From contig JAAFHI010000082.1 in the NCBI GenBank assembly GCA_013298335.1, positions 1 to 9,112 on the forward strand: a stretch of 9,112 nt of DNA. Direction: 5' to 3'. Shown here piece after piece: positions 1-6,788 of the stretch (its first letter is position 1; each line of letters opens with the position of its first letter). The notes beneath the pieces are model-generated. The model ran no database searches, was not told the origin of the DNA, and was given only the letters and a program-made list of their open reading frames with translations. The position numbers and the translations under genes were made by a program. The DNA comes from Actinomycetota bacterium (GTDB taxonomy: Bacteria > Acidobacteriota > Blastocatellia > Chloracidobacteriales > Chloracidobacteriaceae).

Positions 1-106
1 CCCTCGTTTCTTTTTGGGGCCGTTGGGGACATCGCCCCGGTTTCCGTTTCGGGAACAAATCGACGGCGGCGGGTTCTGAGTCTGGCTACGAGCGATTTTT
101 ACAAAC
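1..106. other. Left-edge sequence without a supported gene
   Basis: No reading frame here can be supported as a gene. One plus-strand frame is open from the first base to a stop at 121-123, giving about 40 codons. It shows no recognisable motif and runs into the inverted-repeat element that starts at 107. It could be the tail of a gene cut by the window edge, but nothing in the sequence requires that. Confidence 0.4.
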
Positions 107-278
107 GCGGCTGTGCCGCCTGATGTGCGGAATGGCTCTGCCTTTCCGCTACACGCTCCCCATAAATCCCGCGAGGGGCTGTGCCCCGAGCAGATGTATC
201 GGGCTGAAGCCCTCAATTTTTTCTGATTGACCGATGCGGAAAGGCAGAGCCATTCCGCACATCAGGCGGCACAGCCGC
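107..278. repeat. Perfect 43-bp inverted repeat made of triloop hairpins
   Basis: Positions 107-149 and 236-278 are exact reverse complements over 43 bp, separated by an 86-bp spacer. Each arm is assembled from smaller palindromes with three-base loops: gcggc-tgt-gccgc at 107-119 and ggc-tct-gcc inside a longer gcggaa/ttccgc stem. The spacer has more of the same kind, ggggc-tgt-gcccc and gggct-gaa-gccc. The whole unit could fold into one long cruciform or a chain of short hairpins. It lies just upstream of the tandem membrane-protein genes. It resembles REP/REPIN-type or MITE-like intergenic elements, but no transposase and no clear target duplication is visible, so the class is inferred. Confidence 0.85.
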
Positions 279-318
279 AAAACACCTCTCATCCTTTAAG
301 GAATTAAAATCCTCTCCC

Positions 319-362
319 ACCGAGAAAACTGCCATGCCGACGAAACACGACATCATCAAAAG
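319..362 (+). repeat. 44-nt start-region repeat, copy 1
   Basis: This stretch matches 829-872 at 40 of 44 positions. It covers the probable ribosome-binding segment (accgagaaaac, 319-329), the ATG at 334 and the first codons, including a 24-nt exact match at 339-362. The distance from the shared leader to the start codon is the same in both copies, which supports the start choice for both genes. Confidence 0.8.
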
Positions 363-804
363 TCTGATCGTCGGCTGGTCGCTGATTGATCTCTGCTGGA
401 CGTGGGGGGCGACGGCGCGATTGGCGGCTGCCGCGGCGAGCGACGAGAGCGGATATCTGCGGACGTTCGTTTGTGCCGGCGACACCCGCCGAACCTTGCT
501 TCTTCTTTTTTTTCTGACCGCGCTCATCGTGAAATTCGATTGGGACCGCCCTTTCCGAAGAGGACTCCTGCCGTCCATCTGGGCGCTGATTTACGGAATC
601 GCGGGCCTTTTGAACTTCAGGCTGACCTACCTGGTACTGCTGGAAAACGAAGCTGGCCCGCTGATCCTTCGGAACTGGTTCTGGCTCCAGGAATATGGCG
701 TACGGGCTTTTCCCCGGTTCATCTGCGGGGTCGCACTGTTTCTGTACTCGGTGGCCGGTCTGCGCGGTTGGCTGAAATCATCGAAAAACACGCAAGCCAC
801 CTAA
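334..804 (+). CDS. Predicted four-helix membrane protein, tandem paralog 1
   Basis: This 156-residue protein is not recognised as a known family. Hydrophobic stretches at about residues 7-30, 54-68, 78-103 and 129-147 suggest four membrane helices, placing it in the inner membrane. The next gene encodes a paralog. Both begin with M-x-TKHDIIKSL-x-VG, share a WFW cluster followed by an aromatic/basic PRF segment (WFW 115-117, PRF 127-129 here), and end with a YS-x-x-GL helix. The gap to the paralog is only 39 bp, so the two are probably co-transcribed. The ATG start is supported by the conserved leader (a weak GAGA box, 4-nt spacer after the shared block) that also precedes the second gene. No catalytic motif is visible and function is unknown. 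Confidence 0.75.
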   Translation: MPTKHDIIKSLIVGWSLIDLCWTWGATARLAAAAASDESGYLRTFVCAGDTRRTLLLLFFLTALIVKFDWDRPFRRGLLPSIWALIYGIAGLLNFRLTYLVLLENEAGPLILRNWFWLQEYGVRAFPRFICGVALFLYSVAGLRGWLKSSKNTQAT

Positions 805-828
805 AAATCCGAATTCCAACACTTCATT

Positions 829-872
829 ACCGAGAAAACCACCGTGCGGACGAAACACGACATCATCAAAAG
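829..872 (+). repeat. 44-nt start-region repeat, copy 2
   Basis: This is the second copy of the 319-362 repeat, with 40 of 44 bases identical. It spans the leader accgagaaaac (829-839), the GTG start at 844 and a 24-nt exact match at 849-872. It marks a tandem gene duplication whose start region has stayed far more similar than the rest of the genes. Confidence 0.8.
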
Positions 873-1320
873 CCTGCTTGTCGGCTATGCAGTGATTGAG
901 TTGTGCTCGGTTGTCGGTGAAGCGTTCCGGCTTGCACGGTCTGCCCAGGCGCTTTCCGAAATCGGTGGTAGTCTTTGCTACGTCTCACCGTTACGGACTT
1001 GGGCTGTCGTACTCGGCCTTTTCCTCGCTTCGGCCATTTTTCAGAAAATCGGCAATAAAAGCTCGCTCCTCGTCGCCTCTTGCCTCGGAATCTGTTTTTT
1101 CGGCGTCGCAGCGTACGATTTGTACCGCCTCCCCTCGTTTCTCATCATTTATTGGTTCGAAGTTGAAACTTCCTGGGAAGTACTCAGTCGCTGGTTCTGG
1201 CGTGACATGGGAGGGCTGCGGGTGATTCCACGGTTTCTTGCTGCCTTGTTCATCGTAAGTTATTCGATTCGAGGACTTTGGGCCGGTCGAAAATTAAATC
1301 GCGGAATCCAGCCCGCCTGA
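844..1320 (+). CDS. Predicted four-helix membrane protein, tandem paralog 2
   Basis: This 158-residue protein is a diverged paralog of the preceding gene and is likewise not assigned to a known family. Shared landmarks are TKHDIIKSLLVG at residues 3-14, WFW at 117-119, PRF at 129-131 and the YSIRGL segment at 140-145. Hydrophobic stretches near 8-25, 52-66, 75-104 and 131-147 suggest the same four-helix topology. The middle is poorly conserved between the two, including the first periplasmic or cytoplasmic loop. The start is GTG, chosen because leader, spacing and first codons align with the ATG of the first paralog. The gene ends just before a bidirectional terminator. A pair of small related membrane proteins could act as a heterodimer, but that is speculation. 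Confidence 0.75.
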   Translation: MRTKHDIIKSLLVGYAVIELCSVVGEAFRLARSAQALSEIGGSLCYVSPLRTWAVVLGLFLASAIFQKIGNKSSLLVASCLGICFFGVAAYDLYRLPSFLIIYWFEVETSWEVLSRWFWRDMGGLRVIPRFLAALFIVSYSIRGLWAGRKLNRGIQPA

Positions 1321-1344
1321 GTCGGGGCATCGTTTCCAGAACTG

Positions 1345-1382
1345 AAAAAACGGGCGACTTCCGGAGAGAAGCCGCCCGTTTT
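1345..1382. terminator. Bidirectional rho-independent terminator between convergent genes
   Basis: The stem aaaacgggcg (1347-1356) pairs exactly with cgcccgtttt (1373-1382) around a loop that adds a partial inner stem (cttc/gaag). The plus strand has a short T run after the stem. The minus strand reads six T from the A run at 1345-1350. The element therefore can end both the membrane-protein operon on the plus strand and the secreted-protein gene on the minus strand, and it sits exactly between their stop codons. Confidence 0.85.
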
Positions 1383-1412
1383 CACTGGTTTATGGCCCGA
1401 AGGCGATAAATC

Positions 1413-2759
1413 CTACTTGACGCTTGCCGTCGCCGTGACGCCGGAGAGCTTCAGGGTGTTCGACAGGCCCTTTTCGGGGGTGAACGTTCCCGACACCTGC
1501 GGATTGCCCGCCGCGTCGAATCCGGTCACTTCAAAGCCCATGACGCCGATTTTCCGGGTGTTGCCAGTTCGTCCAACCACGTTCGGGTCGGCAAAGACGC
1601 TCACGAAGAAGCGGAAGCGCCGGACCGTCGGCATGGCGATGCGGAAGGTGACGGGAATCAGTTGCGACGCCAGAATCGGGGAGGGAATGGCTTGCCGCGA
1701 GCCGACCAGACCGCCTCCCGAGCAATTGCTTACGAAATCGTCCGCCGTCTTCAAACGGAACGGAACGAGCGGCGGTGTGCCGTTGGCTTCACGAAGCTCG
1801 ATCACCTGGAAGAACACATTGTTGAGGGTTGTCGTGCCGATGTTCACGATATTCGCGTTGAGGTTGTATTCGTTCGAGTAGTTCGAACCGAGCGGACAGG
1901 TCGTTCCCGTCAGCGCCGCACCCGTCTGGGTATAGGAAATCGAACTGTTGACGTTCACAGGGGTGACCGCGTTGACCGTCCGGAAGGAAAAGTTGTCGAC
2001 GCCGACCCAGTCATCGAAGTCACCGGGAAGAATCACCACGCTGGCGATGGGGGTGGCGCTCGAAACCGTCAGCGTTTCCTGTCCGGTGATGACGGAGACC
2101 GTGGCGGTGGCGATCTGGTTATTCGCGCCGTCGAAGGCCCGCAGGCTGGTCGAGGCATTGGACGGAAGTGCTCCGATGCCGCAGAAGGTCGCCGAAAAGG
2201 TCGAAACCGGAATGGCGAAGCTCACGCGAAGACTGGGATCACCGTTTTCAAGCGTCCAGCCGGTAAAGGACCGGAGGATATTGCCGCTCACCAGCAACGG
2301 CGTGCCGAGTCCGCCTGCATCCGTGCCCGCGCTGTCCACGACCGTCCGGTCGGTGTTGGTCGCCCAGGGGCCGGTCGGACCGCCGGGGCCTGAAAAGGCG
2401 TTCGCGGTGAAGGTCGCGCCGGTAATCGCGGTGTACTGGTTGGAAAGAATCGAGCCGGCGGGCAGTCCGCCGATGGCGTCGCCCGCGTCAAACGTGATGT
2501 TGTAGGTCGTATTTCCCACCGCGTTGGTCGAAACCGGACCGTTGGCGGCGCCTTCAACCTTTGTCAAAGGACGAATCGGGTTCGCCAACTGATAATCGGC
2601 CTTGGTCTGCCGTTCGCTTTCCTCCTGCGCCGTACGAGTCTGCGGCGTCTGTCCCTTCTGGGCAAATCCGGTCAGCGCCAGCGGATGCAGCGACACGAGC
2701 GCGAACAGCATGGCAAAGGCCAGGGTGCCGCGCCGGGAAATCATTTTGAACTGGTTCAT
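1413..2759 (-). CDS. Secreted protein of unknown function with a beta-rich lectin-like region
   Basis: This 448-residue protein carries an N-terminal signal peptide: basic residues near 5-10, a hydrophobic core at about 12-31 and a probable cleavage after A33 (TGFA/QKG). After a polar linker, residues about 80-260 form a Gly/Ser/Thr-rich, beta-strand-like region ending in WVGVDNFSF (251-259). That ending is typical of secreted jelly-roll or choice-of-anchor domains whose last strand reads D-[ND]-[FVI]-x-[FV]. Residues about 265-448 form a second, more basic region with two cysteines (in TTCPLG and VSNCSG) that could form a disulfide. No PEP-CTERM, LPXTG or other sorting tail is seen. The start at 2759 is chosen over an upstream in-frame start at 2918 because AGGAGA lies 5 nt before it and the signal peptide follows directly. 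The role is unknown; an extracellular binding or adhesion function is inferred only from composition. Confidence 0.75.
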   Translation of the reverse strand: MNQFKMISRRGTLAFAMLFALVSLHPLALTGFAQKGQTPQTRTAQEESERQTKADYQLANPIRPLTKVEGAANGPVSTNAVGNTTYNITFDAGDAIGGLPAGSILSNQYTAITGATFTANAFSGPGGPTGPWATNTDRTVVDSAGTDAGGLGTPLLVSGNILRSFTGWTLENGDPSLRVSFAIPVSTFSATFCGIGALPSNASTSLRAFDGANNQIATATVSVITGQETLTVSSATPIASVVILPGDFDDWVGVDNFSFRTVNAVTPVNVNSSISYTQTGAALTGTTCPLGSNYSNEYNLNANIVNIGTTTLNNVFFQVIELREANGTPPLVPFRLKTADDFVSNCSGGGLVGSRQAIPSPILASQLIPVTFRIAMPTVRRFRFFVSVFADPNVVGRTGNTRKIGVMGFEVTGFDAAGNPQVSGTFTPEKGLSNTLKLSGVTATASVK

Positions 2760-2764
2760 GTGTT

Positions 2765-2770
2765 TCTCCT
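2765..2770 (-). promoter_or_regulatory. Strong Shine-Dalgarno box for the 448-aa secreted protein
   Basis: Read on the minus strand this is AGGAGA, 5 nt before the ATG at 2759. It settles the start: the in-frame upstream extension to 2918 would add about 53 residues before the signal peptide and is unlikely. Confidence 0.8.
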
Positions 2771-2949
2771 GAAAACCAAAGTTGAATAGTGATTTCAGGT
2801 GTTTTCCGGAAAACCGAGCCTGAAAAAAGGATGGGTGGTTGAACGTTTTCTTTGATGTGTTCCGGAAAATGATGGCGATAACGGACGACCGGCACCGGGA
2901 AGGTGACCTGGGAGACAACCGGGTGTTTCCGGCACCGGCGACCTTTGCG

Positions 2950-2973
2950 GACGATCCTCAGATGAGGGTCGTC
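2950..2973 (-). other. Hairpin directly after the small basic gene
   Basis: Positions 2950-2954 (gacga) pair with 2969-2973 (tcgtc) and 2956-2959 with 2964-2967, leaving a four-base loop and one mismatch. It starts 3 nt after the stop of the minus-strand 64-aa gene. No T run follows, so it is not a canonical rho-independent terminator. It may stabilise the 3' end or act as a weak attenuator before the 448-aa gene 190 bp further on. Confidence 0.45.
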
Positions 2974-2976
2974 AGG

Positions 2977-3171
2977 TTACTTGGCGCCCCGGCCATTGAT
3001 GTTCGAAATCACCTGACCGCCCTTGCGGCGGGACTGACCCTGGCCTTTTTGCCCCGGGTTGCCGATCTTCTGGGCGGCAAGTTCCAGACCGCTGATGGTT
3101 TGAACGGCCTGTTCCTTGGATTTGCCCGCCGCCTGACTGGCTTTGCTTTTTTTCATTTCACGTTTCTTCAT
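2977..3171 (-). CDS. Small, strongly basic, Gly/Gln-rich protein
   Basis: This encodes 64 residues with 11 Lys, 4 Arg and only 3 Glu, for a net charge near +12. It has 10 Gly, no Cys and no aromatic residue. Residues 1-20 are a Lys-rich, probably helical segment. Residues 21-37 (QAVQTISGLELAAQKIG) look like a short amphipathic helix. Residues 38-64 are a Gly/Gln/Arg/Lys tail with GQKGQGQSRRKGG and SNINGRG. The start at 3171 is chosen because GGAG lies 9 nt upstream on the minus strand; an in-frame extension upstream to 3279 has no such signal. It is not recognised as a known family. Nucleic-acid binding, or a precursor peptide with a leader-like helix and a Gly-rich core, are both possible on composition only. 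The 448-aa gene lies 217 bp downstream on the same strand. Confidence 0.6.
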   Translation of the reverse strand: MKKREMKKSKASQAAGKSKEQAVQTISGLELAAQKIGNPGQKGQGQSRRKGGQVISNINGRGAK

Positions 3172-3632
3172 GGCTGAATTCTCCGGAGTTTTCTTGGTTG
3201 GTTGAGTTCGGGGAGACGCCCCGCGGGGATTTGGGGCCCCCGGAAACTCACCCAGATGGGAGCAAGCGATGTGCCACAACCGGAATTCGGCGAAAGAAAC
3301 CGGGATGCGTCTCTAATTTCGGGATTTTCGTCCGGAAACCGACGGCGCAGCCGGATTTCGGGACTTTGGGATAGTTGATTTCAGGACAATCTGTCCGGTT
3401 GACTGTACGAAGTGGCGGAATGTCTTGCGCCGGGCGGCGGCGGCGTTTCATTCGTTTCCCCGGTTTCACAAGGATTGAACCGCGCGTGTCATTCAGGCAT
3501 TGTCCGGGCTGTCGCATCCCAAAACCGCCTTCATTTCCGGAAGTTCCGGTTCTTCAATCAGCCTTCCTCCTTCATCATTGGGGCTTCCCCCTTTTTCATC
3601 CCTCATCCTTCATCCCTCATCCTTTCAAAGCT
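3172..3632. other. 461-bp divergent spacer before the UbiD-family gene
   Basis: This gap separates the minus-strand small gene from the plus-strand decarboxylase. It contains a short GC-rich hairpin near 3210-3225 (cgggg/ccccg), a small ggaca-atc-tgtcc hairpin near 3384-3396, and a pyrimidine-rich stretch from about 3560 that ends in four heptamer repeats at 3597-3624. Reading frames across it are short or low-complexity and none is supported. Promoters for both flanking genes should lie here, but no confident -35/-10 pair was found. Confidence 0.5.
3597..3624 (+). repeat. Heptamer tandem repeat CATCCYT x4 in the ubiD-like leader
   Basis: Four consecutive 7-nt units alternate as CATCCCT, CATCCTT, CATCCCT, CATCCTT, so a 14-nt unit is present twice exactly. 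The array ends 8 nt before the ATG at 3633 and fills the place where a Shine-Dalgarno box would normally sit; none is visible. It resembles the short tandemly repeated heptamers (STRR-type) known from cyanobacteria and some other bacteria. Unit-number changes could alter leader length or translation, but this is inference. Confidence 0.75.
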
Positions 3633-5081
<1,449 letters not shown>

Positions 5082-5098
5082 TCGGTCGGTCGGCAGAA

Positions 5099-5177
5099 AA
5101 TGGACAATGCACAATGGACAGTGAATGAAATCACCGGTTTTCATTGTCAATTGTCCACTGTCATTTGTGCATTGTCC
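5099..5177. repeat. Heptamer repeats arranged as an imperfect inverted repeat
   Basis: The left side has heptamers AATGGAC, AATGCAC, AATGGAC (5099-5119). The right side has five opposite-strand heptamers ATTGTCA, ATTGTCC, ACTGTCA, TTTGTGC, ATTGTCC (5143-5177). Positions 5102-5123 and 5156-5177 are reverse complements at 20 of 22 bases, and 5124-5130 (aatgaaa) pairs with 5139-5145. A 10-nt insertion of extra repeat sequence on the right (5146-5155) is unpaired. It begins 18 nt after the decarboxylase stop and ends next to a GC-rich terminator, so the transcript would end in a long double hairpin. It looks like an STRR-type or dispersed repeat. Confidence 0.8.
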
Positions 5178-5178
5178 G

Positions 5179-5213
5179 AGGGGGAGAGACCGTTTCTCCC
5201 CCGTTTTTGTTTT
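5179..5213 (+). terminator. Rho-independent terminator after the UbiD-family gene
   Basis: The stem gggggaga (5180-5187) pairs exactly with tctccccc (5195-5202) around a 7-nt loop and is followed by a T-rich run from 5204 (gtttttgtttt). It lies about 100 bp after the decarboxylase stop, immediately after the heptamer hairpin, and separates that gene from the cystatin-like gene. Confidence 0.88.
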
Positions 5214-5363
5214 CCGGGCGGCAACCTCGCGGAGTTTCACCGACATCGGAGCGTGGTGAGAATGAAATTTTCATCTTCGTTTCGGCATTTTCCAGTTGTA
5301 AATCCAACGAATATGAGCAAACTCCCTCATTCCCTCTAAATTCCTTCTGAAAAGAGATTCAAA

Positions 5364-5777
5364 GTGAAAGCTATTTTTCGGTACGGCACCGTGCCGGTTC
5401 TTCTTTGCCTCGGAGTCGTGATGCCGGTTCCGGCACAGGGCCTTTCCGGTCTTTCCGCTGGGCCAGATTCCGTCCAGGCGGTTTCGATTGTTCAGGATGA
5501 TGACGACGAAGCCGGCGGTCCGGTCGCCGTGAATACCAGTGATCCCGGCGTGGTCGCCGCGGCCCGTTTTGCCGTGAACCAGCAGGCCAGGAACTCAGGT
5601 GCCACCATCCGTCTGGTCTCCGTGGATCAGGCAAAGCGGCAGTTGGTTTCCGGAATCAATTACTTTTTGTGTCTGTCCGTGGAAATGGGGGGCGAAACGA
5701 CCCAGGTCCATGTCACGGTGTATAACAACGGGAATCAAAATAGGCTTGGCAAGTGGGTGGTTAAAGCCTGCGATTAG
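5364..5777 (+). CDS. Secreted cystatin-like protein, putative cysteine-protease inhibitor
   Basis: This 137-residue protein has a signal peptide (K2, hydrophobic core about 9-20, cleavage near PVPAQ/G at residue 25). An acidic linker with DDDDE at 45-49 follows, then one cystatin domain at about 51-135. The cystatin signatures are a Gly pair at 51-52 before the helix, AARFAVNQQA at 66-75 resembling the LARFAV helix motif of plant cystatins, and QLVSG at 93-97, which is the QxVxG papain-binding loop, followed by INYFLCLSVEM. Cystatins block papain-type cysteine proteases by inserting the N-terminal Gly and the QxVxG loop into the active site. The second-loop PW motif is not evident; a lone W131 is the nearest match. 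C103 and C136 could form the C-terminal disulfide usual in secreted cystatins. The GTG start is chosen because it directly precedes the signal peptide, with AGAG upstream. It is a single-gene unit flanked by terminators. Confidence 0.8.
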   Translation: MKAIFRYGTVPVLLCLGVVMPVPAQGLSGLSAGPDSVQAVSIVQDDDDEAGGPVAVNTSDPGVVAAARFAVNQQARNSGATIRLVSVDQAKRQLVSGINYFLCLSVEMGGETTQVHVTVYNNGNQNRLGKWVVKACD

Positions 5778-5813
5778 GCATCCCGCCGAGGGTATCCAGC
5801 TTTTTTAACCTTC

Positions 5814-5850
5814 AAAACCGCTACCGGGGACTTTCCGGCGGCGGTTTTTT
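5814..5850 (+). terminator. Rho-independent terminator after the cystatin-like gene
   Basis: The stem aaaaccgc (5814-5821) pairs with gcggtttt (5841-5848), with an inner ccgg/ccgg pair (5824-5827 with 5835-5838), and a run of six T follows at 5845-5850. The A run on the left side would give a partial U tract in the other direction too. It lies 36 bp after the stop codon. Confidence 0.88.
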
Positions 5851-5964
5851 CATTCCGGTTGAAAATCCGACTGTGTTCTCCGTTTCGTAGGTCAGAAAAA
5901 CACCCATCCGGTCGCCCGTCGACGGCACCCTGACCTGAACCGATTGCAAGAGAGGCGGATTCCG

Positions 5965-6528
5965 ATGTCTTCCAACGAGTACCATTTCGTCACCCACTGG
6001 CGGGTGGACGCAACCGCCGAAGAGGTCGCCGACATTCTCGGCGACGTGGCCGCGCTGCCGGTCTGGTGGCCGTCGGTGTACCTCGACGTTTCCGTGACCG
6101 ACCCCGGCGGTGAAAACGGCGTCGGAAAATCCGCGAGCCTCTACACAAAAGGCTGGCTGCCTTACTCGCTGCGCTGGTCGTTTCGCGTCACGGAAGCGAA
6201 TTACCCCCACGGTTTTGTGCTCGAAGCCTTCGGCGATCTGGCCGGACGCGGCGAATGGAAACTCGTTCAGGACGGGAAGGCGGTCACCATCGAATACGAC
6301 TGGCGCATCCGGGCCGACAAACCGTTGCTCGAAAAACTGTCGTTCATCTTCAAGCCCATTTTCGCGGCCAATCACCGCTGGGCGATGGCGCGCGGCGAGG
6401 AAAGTCTGAAACTCGAACTCCGCCGCCGTCGCGCGATCATTCCTTCCGAAAAAGCCGCGGTTCCCGACCCGCCGGGGCCGACTTTCCCGCACAATTTGAA
6501 GTACCCGCGAGTGAAGGCGACCGCGTAA
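5965..6528 (+). CDS. SRPBCC (START/Bet v1-like) family protein
   Basis: This 187-residue cytoplasmic protein has a helix-grip fold of the SRPBCC superfamily, which binds hydrophobic ligands or catalyses polyketide-cyclase-type reactions. Landmarks are the opening beta strand EYHFVTHWRVDATAEEVADIL (5-25), in which a strand is followed by the first helix; the LPVWWPSVYLDV segment (31-42) typical of polyketide-cyclase-like members; GVGKSASLYTKGWLPY (52-67); a strand pair RWSFRVTEA and GFVLEAFGD; TIEYDWRIRADKP (108-120); and the long C-terminal helix with KPIFAANHRWAMARGEESLKL (130-150). A Pro-rich tail, PDPPGPTF, closes the domain at 167-174. The start at 5965 is chosen for the GAGAGG box 9 nt upstream; a TTG at 5944 is less likely. 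The ligand is unknown. I recall this subfamily from uncharacterised proteins in several free-living bacterial phyla. Confidence 0.85.
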   Translation: MSSNEYHFVTHWRVDATAEEVADILGDVAALPVWWPSVYLDVSVTDPGGENGVGKSASLYTKGWLPYSLRWSFRVTEANYPHGFVLEAFGDLAGRGEWKLVQDGKAVTIEYDWRIRADKPLLEKLSFIFKPIFAANHRWAMARGEESLKLELRRRRAIIPSEKAAVPDPPGPTFPHNLKYPRVKATA

Positions 6529-6565
6529 ACCCGGCAACCGTCATTCCCCGGCAGGCGGCTTGTAA

Positions 6566-6717
6566 CTGTTCAGAGTCTCCCGCTTTAGCGGGGAAAATGT
6601 GGGCTTGCATCGAAATTGCCAAAGAAAAATCAGGTTTCATTGAGGTCTTTTCAAAGACGCGGACGAATTCAGGGAATTCCCGAAAATCTCCCCACTAAAG
6701 CGGGGAACTCTGAACAG
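6566..6717. repeat. 152-bp inverted-repeat element between two genes
   Basis: The terminal 30-bp arms, 6566-6595 and 6688-6717, are reverse complements at 26 of 30 positions. Each arm holds its own small hairpin: cccgc-ttta-gcggg at 6579-6592 on the left. In the right arm the matching stem keeps pairing on the minus strand through a G-T wobble. The 92-bp interior has no supported coding frame and contains a 10-bp palindrome gggaattccc at 6673-6682. This looks like a small non-autonomous or REPIN-type repeat. No flanking target duplication was seen. It fills the gap between the SRPBCC gene and the hydrolase-DedA gene, and may also act as a transcript end for the former. Confidence 0.75.
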
Positions 6718-6788
6718 GCTGGCAGCTTCATCGGCACGCCAGCCGACCTTCGTTGAGTGACACGCGCGATTTCGGGCATATTCGCGGC

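Noticed and set aside
213..578. 121-codon minus-strand frame over the first membrane-protein gene
   Set aside because: It runs into the inverted-repeat element and lies opposite a gene supported by a paralog, so it is a shadow.
2760..2918. Upstream start for the 448-aa secreted protein
   Set aside because: It would place 53 residues before a standard signal peptide; the internal ATG at 2759 has an AGGAGA box at the right spacing.
3172..3279. 36-residue N-terminal extension of the small basic protein
   Set aside because: A GGAG box lies before the internal ATG at 3171, and the extension has a different, Pro-rich non-conserved look.
3470..3486. tRNA T-loop-like GGTTCAATCC on the minus strand
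   Set aside because: The flanking bases do not form a T stem, and no acceptor, D or anticodon arms are found nearby.
3375..3632. N-terminal extension of the UbiD-family protein to an upstream ATG
   Set aside because: The extra 86 residues are low-complexity, run through the heptamer repeats, and precede the normal family N terminus at MAYEDLREF.
5099..5177. CRISPR array
   Set aside because: Units are 7 nt without unique spacers of CRISPR length, and they occur in opposite orientation; no cas gene is present.
6566..6717. Two-repeat CRISPR remnant
   Set aside because: The two 30-bp copies are inverted rather than direct, and the gap is 92 bp.
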